From positions 1 through 64,000 of the forward strand of contig CAZTVF010000003.1 in the NCBI GenBank assembly GCA_964616985.1: a stretch of DNA of 64,000 bases, written 5' to 3'. This DNA comes from CAZTVF01 sp964616985. Lineage in GTDB: Bacteria > Planctomycetota > Phycisphaerae > SM23-33. Numbering within the stretch: the stretch's first letter is position 1; every line of letters begins with the position of its first letter. Of this stretch, positions 60,247-64,000 are shown piece by piece. Position numbers and translations under genes: made by a program. Under the pieces are notes generated by a model that worked only from the letters and a program-made list of their open reading frames with translations, did not search any database and was not told where the DNA came from.

Positions 60247-60693
60247 ATGAACCGTAAGAACAGCGCTTTCACGCTCGTTGAAATCTTGATCGTCGTGATC
60301 ATCTTGGGCATCTTGGCCGCGATCGTCATCCCGCAGTTCACGCAGGCTTCCAGCGACGCCCGCGCCAACGCGCTGGCCAGCGATCTGCAGACCGTCCGCA
60401 GCCAGCTCGAACTGTACAAGGTGCAGCACCTTGACACGTATCCGGCCGCCGGCAGCTTCATCTCGCTGCTGACCAGCCGCACCAACAGTGCCGGCACCGT
60501 CGGCACCGACGCGAACCTGTTCCCGTACGGGCCGTACCTGGGCAAGTTCCCGACCAACCCGTTCGTGAGCGGTGCGAATGCCGCCCTGGTCGAGACGGGC
60601 ACGGGCTCCGCGGGCGCCGGCAACTATGGCTGGTACTTCAACACCTCGACGGGCAAGTTCTCGCCGGATGATGATGCTCACACCGGTCTGTAA
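60247..60693 (+). CDS. type IV pilin / GspG-like pseudopilin, major
   Basis: 148 residues. Prepilin signature: short basic leader MNRKNSA, then FTLVEILIVVIILGILAAIVIPQFTQA with E5. The residue at -1 is Ala (SA|FTLVE), whereas prepilin peptidase prefers Gly; processing may be less efficient. The C-terminal region has the GspG-like features KVQHLDTYPAAGSFISLLTSR and YGPYLGKFPTNPF. Strong ribosome-binding site AGGAGAG. Ends before a large hairpin, consistent with higher expression of this gene than of the following pilus genes. Confidence 0.85.
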   Translation: MNRKNSAFTLVEILIVVIILGILAAIVIPQFTQASSDARANALASDLQTVRSQLELYKVQHLDTYPAAGSFISLLTSRTNSAGTVGTDANLFPYGPYLGKFPTNPFVSGANAALVETGTGSAGAGNYGWYFNTSTGKFSPDDDAHTGL

Positions 60694-60728
60694 TGTCCTC
60701 GCCCCTTGCGGGGCTTGATGAGTGAAGT

Positions 60729-60767
60729 CGCCGGCCGAGATCGCCCCCGCGGTCTCGGCCGGTGGCG
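60729..60767 (+). terminator. hairpin after pilin gene
   Basis: GCCGGCCGAGA / TCTCGGCCGG stem with a GC-rich loop and a TTCTT end. It would reduce read-through into the downstream minor genes. Confidence 0.6.
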
Positions 60768-60840
60768 TTCTTGCGGGCGGGCCGTGTTCAAGGCCACCCC
60801 CCGCGGCGTCGATGAAAGCAAGGAATCACAGGAGCCGACC

Positions 60841-61167
60841 ATGCGAAAGAATGTGACGATCCGCGTCGATGGGTACACCCGCGTCTGCCTGACCGCCATT
60901 GCCGTGCTGCTGACGGTGCTGGTGATCGGCCTGTGGACCACGGCCGTGCCGTCCCCGTCGGCCGCCCAGGCCGCCGACACCAAGCCCGTCGACAGCAACG
61001 CGGGCTTCGGCCAGACCGGCACGCGGCTGGCCGAGTTGACGGGGGCGCAGCAGATCACCAACGCCAAGCTCGACGAACTCATCAAGGTCATGACCAGTGG
61101 CCAGGTGAAGGTGCAGGTGGTGGGCGAGGACGGCAAGCCCGCGGGAGGGGCCAATGCGAAGAAGTAA
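60841..61167 (+). CDS. small membrane-anchored protein, pilus locus
   Basis: 108 residues from ATG 60841 (GGAGCCGACC upstream). Basic N-terminus, one helix (LTAIAVLLTVLVIGLWTTAVP), then a short hydrophilic tail with TKPVDSNAGFGQTGTRLAELTGAQQITNAKLDELIKVMTSGQ. No recognised family. It overlaps the following pilin gene by 14 bp. A role as pilus scaffold or assembly helper is inferred only from the neighbourhood. Confidence 0.65.
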   Translation: MRKNVTIRVDGYTRVCLTAIAVLLTVLVIGLWTTAVPSPSAAQAADTKPVDSNAGFGQTGTRLAELTGAQQITNAKLDELIKVMTSGQVKVQVVGEDGKPAGGANAKK

Positions 61168-61636
61168 CGCGGGCTTTACCCTGATGGAGTTGATGGTGGT
61201 GGTGTTCATCATGCTGATCGCCGCCGCTGTCATCGTGCCCTATGCCTCGGGCACGAGCAGTTCCTCGGTGGTCTCCGCCTCGCGGATGATCGCCGCCGAC
61301 CTGCAGTATGCTCAGAACGTGGCCATCAGCACGCAGACGAACGTGACGGTGACGTTCAACAGGAATGGGAAATCTTACACGTTGTCTAACCAAAGTGGGA
61401 CGCTGATTCATCCGATGACAAAGGCAGCGTACACGGTGAACTTCACCGCGCTGTCGGGCTACGACCGGATGGTGTTCCACACCGTCAGCTTCGGCTCGGA
61501 CGGTTCGGCGGCGGTGACATTCGACGAGATGGGCGCCCCGGACAATGCGGGCACGATCAAGTTGGTCGCGGGCCCCTATGTGCGGCAGATCGACGTGGAG
61601 GCGGCCACGGGCAACGTCGCCGTGTCCGGCACGTGA
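61154..61636 (+). CDS. GspH/FimT-like minor pseudopilin
   Basis: 160 residues. Leader MRRSNAG, cleavage site G|FTLMELMVVVFIMLIAAAVIVPYASG with E5. Rest is short beta-rich: ASRMIAADLQYAQNVAISTQTNVTVTF matches the GspH/FimT minor-pilin pattern. Unlike the major pilin, it has the canonical Gly before the cleavage site. Overlaps the upstream small gene by 14 bp. Confidence 0.83.
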   Translation: MRRSNAGFTLMELMVVVFIMLIAAAVIVPYASGTSSSSVVSASRMIAADLQYAQNVAISTQTNVTVTFNRNGKSYTLSNQSGTLIHPMTKAAYTVNFTALSGYDRMVFHTVSFGSDGSAAVTFDEMGAPDNAGTIKLVAGPYVRQIDVEAATGNVAVSGT

Positions 61637-61674
61637 GTGGACCCGCACGTGATGCAGTGAAAGGATCGACGCGA

Positions 61675-62880
61675 ATGTTCCAGTTTCTTTCGCGAAACTC
61701 AAGTTGGCCCATCGCCCTGGACCTGGGCAGCGATTCCATCAAGATGCTTCAGATGAAGCGGGTGGGCTCGCTGGTCCGCGTGCAGGCGTGCGGACGCTGG
61801 CGATACCCCGAGGGCGCCAGCGACCCCCGCCAGCGCCAGGAGATGGCCGTGAACGCGGTGCGAGACATGCTGCGCCATGGTGGCTTCACCGGCCGAAACG
61901 TCATCACGGCGCTGTCGTGCGAAACGCTGCGCGTGAAGAATGTCCGCCTGCCGCATGGCACGGCGGCCGAACTGGACGAGGCCGTCATGGAGGAGGCGCA
62001 GGAGCGGTTCGGGTTCGAGATCGCCCCCGACCGGCTGTGCTACCTCAACGCCGGCCAGGTCCGCCAGGGCGCCGAGACGCGCGACGAGATCATCATGATG
62101 GCCGTTCCCAAGCCGGCCATCGAGGAGCACCTGGCGATGCTGACCGGGATGGGCCTGAGGCCCGAGCACATCGATGCCGAGCCGGTGGCCCTGTTCCACT
62201 CGTTCGAACGCTTCCTGCGCCGCCGGGCCGACGAGCAGGCCGTCAGCGTCGTGGTCGACATCGGCAGCCGCGGCACACGGGTGATCGTCGCCCGCGGGCG
62301 CGAAATCGTCTTCATCAAGAATATCGAGATCGGCGGGCGCAAGTTCACCGAGGCCGTCGCCCGCCAGCTGACCATCCCCATCACCGAGGCCATCGAACTG
62401 CGGGCGAGGATGGTGCACAAGCTGTCCGAGCCGGCCGCCGCATCGGGCTCCGGAACCGCGCCGATCGGCGAGGTCCCCGCGGCCGTGGGCGAAACCGCCT
62501 CGATCATCGGCGGGCGTGGCACGGTTGACTGGACCATCTACGACGCGGTGCGGGCCGAGGTGGAGACGCTGGGGCGCGAGATCGCACTGTGCCTTCGCTA
62601 CTGCGCGGTGACGTTCCGCGGCCTGCGCCCCGACCGGGTGATCCTGACGGGCGGGGAGTCGTACGACCGGGCGGTGGTCGAACTGCTGGGGGAGCATCTG
62701 GGCGTGCCCTGTCACGTGGGCCAGCCGCTCCGCGGCATCGACGTCAGCGGCGTGGATCTCGGCGGCGACCGCCGCGCCACGCTGTCGGAATGGGCGATCT
62801 GCGCGGGGCTGTCGACGCGAAACAACGAAATCCCGTGTGGGGGGAAAGAGGCCGACCATGATCGTCGACTTTCTGCCTGA
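61675..62880 (+). CDS. pilM: type IV pilus assembly protein PilM
   Basis: 401 residues from ATG 61675 (AAAGGATCGACGCGA). Actin-like ATPase: PIALDLGSDSIKMLQMKRVGS (phosphate-1), VVVDIGSRGTRVIVARGREIVFIKNIEIGGRKFTEAVARQL (phosphate-2), VILTGGESYDRAVVELL. Binds PilN on the cytoplasmic side. It overlaps pilN by 23 bp. Confidence 0.9.
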   Translation: MFQFLSRNSSWPIALDLGSDSIKMLQMKRVGSLVRVQACGRWRYPEGASDPRQRQEMAVNAVRDMLRHGGFTGRNVITALSCETLRVKNVRLPHGTAAELDEAVMEEAQERFGFEIAPDRLCYLNAGQVRQGAETRDEIIMMAVPKPAIEEHLAMLTGMGLRPEHIDAEPVALFHSFERFLRRRADEQAVSVVVDIGSRGTRVIVARGREIVFIKNIEIGGRKFTEAVARQLTIPITEAIELRARMVHKLSEPAAASGSGTAPIGEVPAAVGETASIIGGRGTVDWTIYDAVRAEVETLGREIALCLRYCAVTFRGLRPDRVILTGGESYDRAVVELLGEHLGVPCHVGQPLRGIDVSGVDLGGDRRATLSEWAICAGLSTRNNEIPCGGKEADHDRRLSA

Positions 62881-63472
62881 GCGAATCAAGATCCAGCGGG
62901 CGCGCGTCCGTCGCCTGGTGCGTCAGGGGTACCTGATCGCGCTGGTGCTGCTGGGCGTCGTGTTCTGGGGCCTGACCAGCAACCACCGCGTCGCCAGGAC
63001 GCAGGCGGAATTGGCCATGCTGCGCGATCGCTCCTGCAACGTTCAGAAGATGCTCGAGGACCGCGCCCGCCTGGAACAGCAGCAGGGCGAACTGCTCATC
63101 AAGGAACGCATCAGCCGCAGCCTGGGCAGCCGCGTCAACACGCTGGACATGCTTTCGGAACTCGAGCGCCTGCTGCCTCCGGGCGTGTCGCTGCTGAGCA
63201 TGAACATCGAGGCCGTGCAGATGCAGGCGGGTGAGGGCGACCGCAACGTGTCTCGCCGCACGGCCGTGGAGCACGCTCCGCCGGCGATGACCAACCGCGT
63301 GCGGCTGGTGCTGACGGGCATCGCGCCCAATGACGTAGACGTGGCGAATTTCATCGGGCAGCTTTCGGCCAGCCCGCTGTTCGAGGACGTGAACATGGGA
63401 TACGCGCGAACCCTGAACTACCAGGGGCACAAGGCCCGGGAGTTCCAGGCCAGCTGCCACATTGTGAGATAG
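62858..63472 (+). CDS. pilN: type IV pilus assembly protein PilN
   Basis: 204 residues from ATG 62858 (GGGGAAAGAGG ahead). Short cytoplasmic N-terminus (IVDFLPERIKIQRARVRR), one membrane helix (GYLIALVLLGVVFWGL), then coiled coil (RTQAELAMLRDRSCNVQKMLEDRARLEQQQ) and a ferredoxin-like domain. N-terminal LPERI-type motif contacts PilM. Operon position between pilM and pilO as usual. Confidence 0.83.
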   Translation: MIVDFLPERIKIQRARVRRLVRQGYLIALVLLGVVFWGLTSNHRVARTQAELAMLRDRSCNVQKMLEDRARLEQQQGELLIKERISRSLGSRVNTLDMLSELERLLPPGVSLLSMNIEAVQMQAGEGDRNVSRRTAVEHAPPAMTNRVRLVLTGIAPNDVDVANFIGQLSASPLFEDVNMGYARTLNYQGHKAREFQASCHIVR

Positions 63473-63521
63473 ACCGCCGCGGGGCGGCAAGGCCGAGGGA
63501 AAGGCATAGGACGAGGAACCG

Positions 63522-64000
63522 ATGCAGCCACTTACGCGAGATAGCCTGATCGTGCTGGGAGTCGTCGTCGCCATCGTGCTGGCGGCGGTGTTCCTGGTTT
63601 ACTCGCCTCAGAACAGGAAGCTTGAGAGCATCCAGAGCGAGATCGTCGCCGAGTCGGCCTCGCTGGAGGCCGACGGGCAGAAGGCGGCCGTCGTGCCCGA
63701 GATGCTCAAGCAGATCGAAACCATGCGCGTCCGGTACAAGGATTTTGACCGGCGCCTGCCGAAGCGGAAGGAACTGGGCGGCTTCCTGAAGGAGATCAGC
63801 GAGAACCTCAGCAGCGAGAGCCTGGGCAACCAGCTGATTGAGCCGGGCTCCCCCACGCAGCAGGAGCTGTTCTACACGCTGCCGATCATCGTGCGCTTCC
63901 GCGGTCCGTACCTGTCGCTGGCGAAGTTCCTGGAGAAGATCGACCGCATGGAACGACTCACCCGTGTGCAGAAGCTGACCGTGGTGAACGATCCCAAAGA
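63522..64000 (+). CDS. pilO: type IV pilus assembly protein PilO, 5' part
   Basis: First 159 residues; it runs off the window end. ATG 63522 follows ACGAGGAACCG. One membrane helix (DSLIVLGVVVAIVLAAVFLVYS), a coiled coil (SIQSEIVAESASLEADGQ), then a globular domain with LPKRKELGGFLKEISENLSSESLGNQLIEPGSP and YTLPIIVRFRGPYLSLAKFLEKIDRMERL, matching PilO. Confidence 0.82.
   Translation, partial: MQPLTRDSLIVLGVVVAIVLAAVFLVYSPQNRKLESIQSEIVAESASLEADGQKAAVVPEMLKQIETMRVRYKDFDRRLPKRKELGGFLKEISENLSSESLGNQLIEPGSPTQQELFYTLPIIVRFRGPYLSLAKFLEKIDRMERLTRVQKLTVVNDPK

Overview
The window is a GC-rich chromosomal stretch that most resembles a planctomycete, probably of the Phycisphaerae type. This assignment is an inference from gene content: a V-type and an F-type ATPase side by side, many secreted glycoside hydrolases, a Cys-type sulfatase with an anaerobic sulfatase maturase, a type IV pilus pilM/N/O cluster, and many short intergenic repeats. 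Two runs of ten N (8635-8644 and 55072-55081) are assembly joins, and each breaks a gene (an alpha-L-fucosidase and atpD). No rRNA or tRNA gene, CRISPR array or intact insertion sequence was seen.

Layout. 1-3863: end of a V-type ATPase operon (B, D, I, K), with a four-helix-bundle gene bracketed by 7-bp repeats inserted between B and D. 4002-10216: a CBM9/DUF6067-type glycosidase, the remnant of a REP-associated transposase, a small membrane protein and a GH29 fucosidase with tandem C-terminal modules. 10497-16151: sulfatase maturase, a DJ-1-like triple-repeat secreted protein, sirtuin, Mut7-C protein and an enolase-superfamily enzyme; several of these have a -10-like hexamer only 6-8 nt before the start codon. 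16386-22627: metK, an FAD oxidoreductase, a URO-D family protein and a radical SAM protein. 22893-26682: rpmH, an MFS transporter, a STAS protein, a DUF502 protein and a short hypothetical. 26720-42233 is almost all minus strand: a HEAT/propeller protein, a coiled-coil exported protein, a zinc alcohol dehydrogenase, a GH116 enzyme, a YwqK/MORN protein, two overlapping DUF6067-type paralogues and a second radical SAM protein. 42647-47246: a GH9 cellulase-like enzyme flanked by repeats, then a sulfatase. 48043-57194: the F-type ATP synthase operon, carrying extra genes between atpD and atpC and a repeat block between atpG and atpD. 57831-64000: a PAS-GAF-receiver protein with a dead histidine-kinase module, then a pseudopilin, a small anchored protein, a second pilin, pilM, pilN and the start of pilO.

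How it fits together. The enzymes suggest a degrader of fucosylated, sulfated and beta-glucan polysaccharides: GH29, GH116, GH9 and sulfatase trim the polymer, the maturase activates the Cys-type sulfatase, and the MFS transporter and alcohol dehydrogenase may handle products. The residues of the V-type proteolipid match a Na+-binding site, while the F-type c subunit lacks the Na+ ligands, so the cell may run a Na+ cycle and an H+ cycle in parallel. The non-coding space is unusually rich in families of small repeats that recur across the window and sit inside both ATPase operons.
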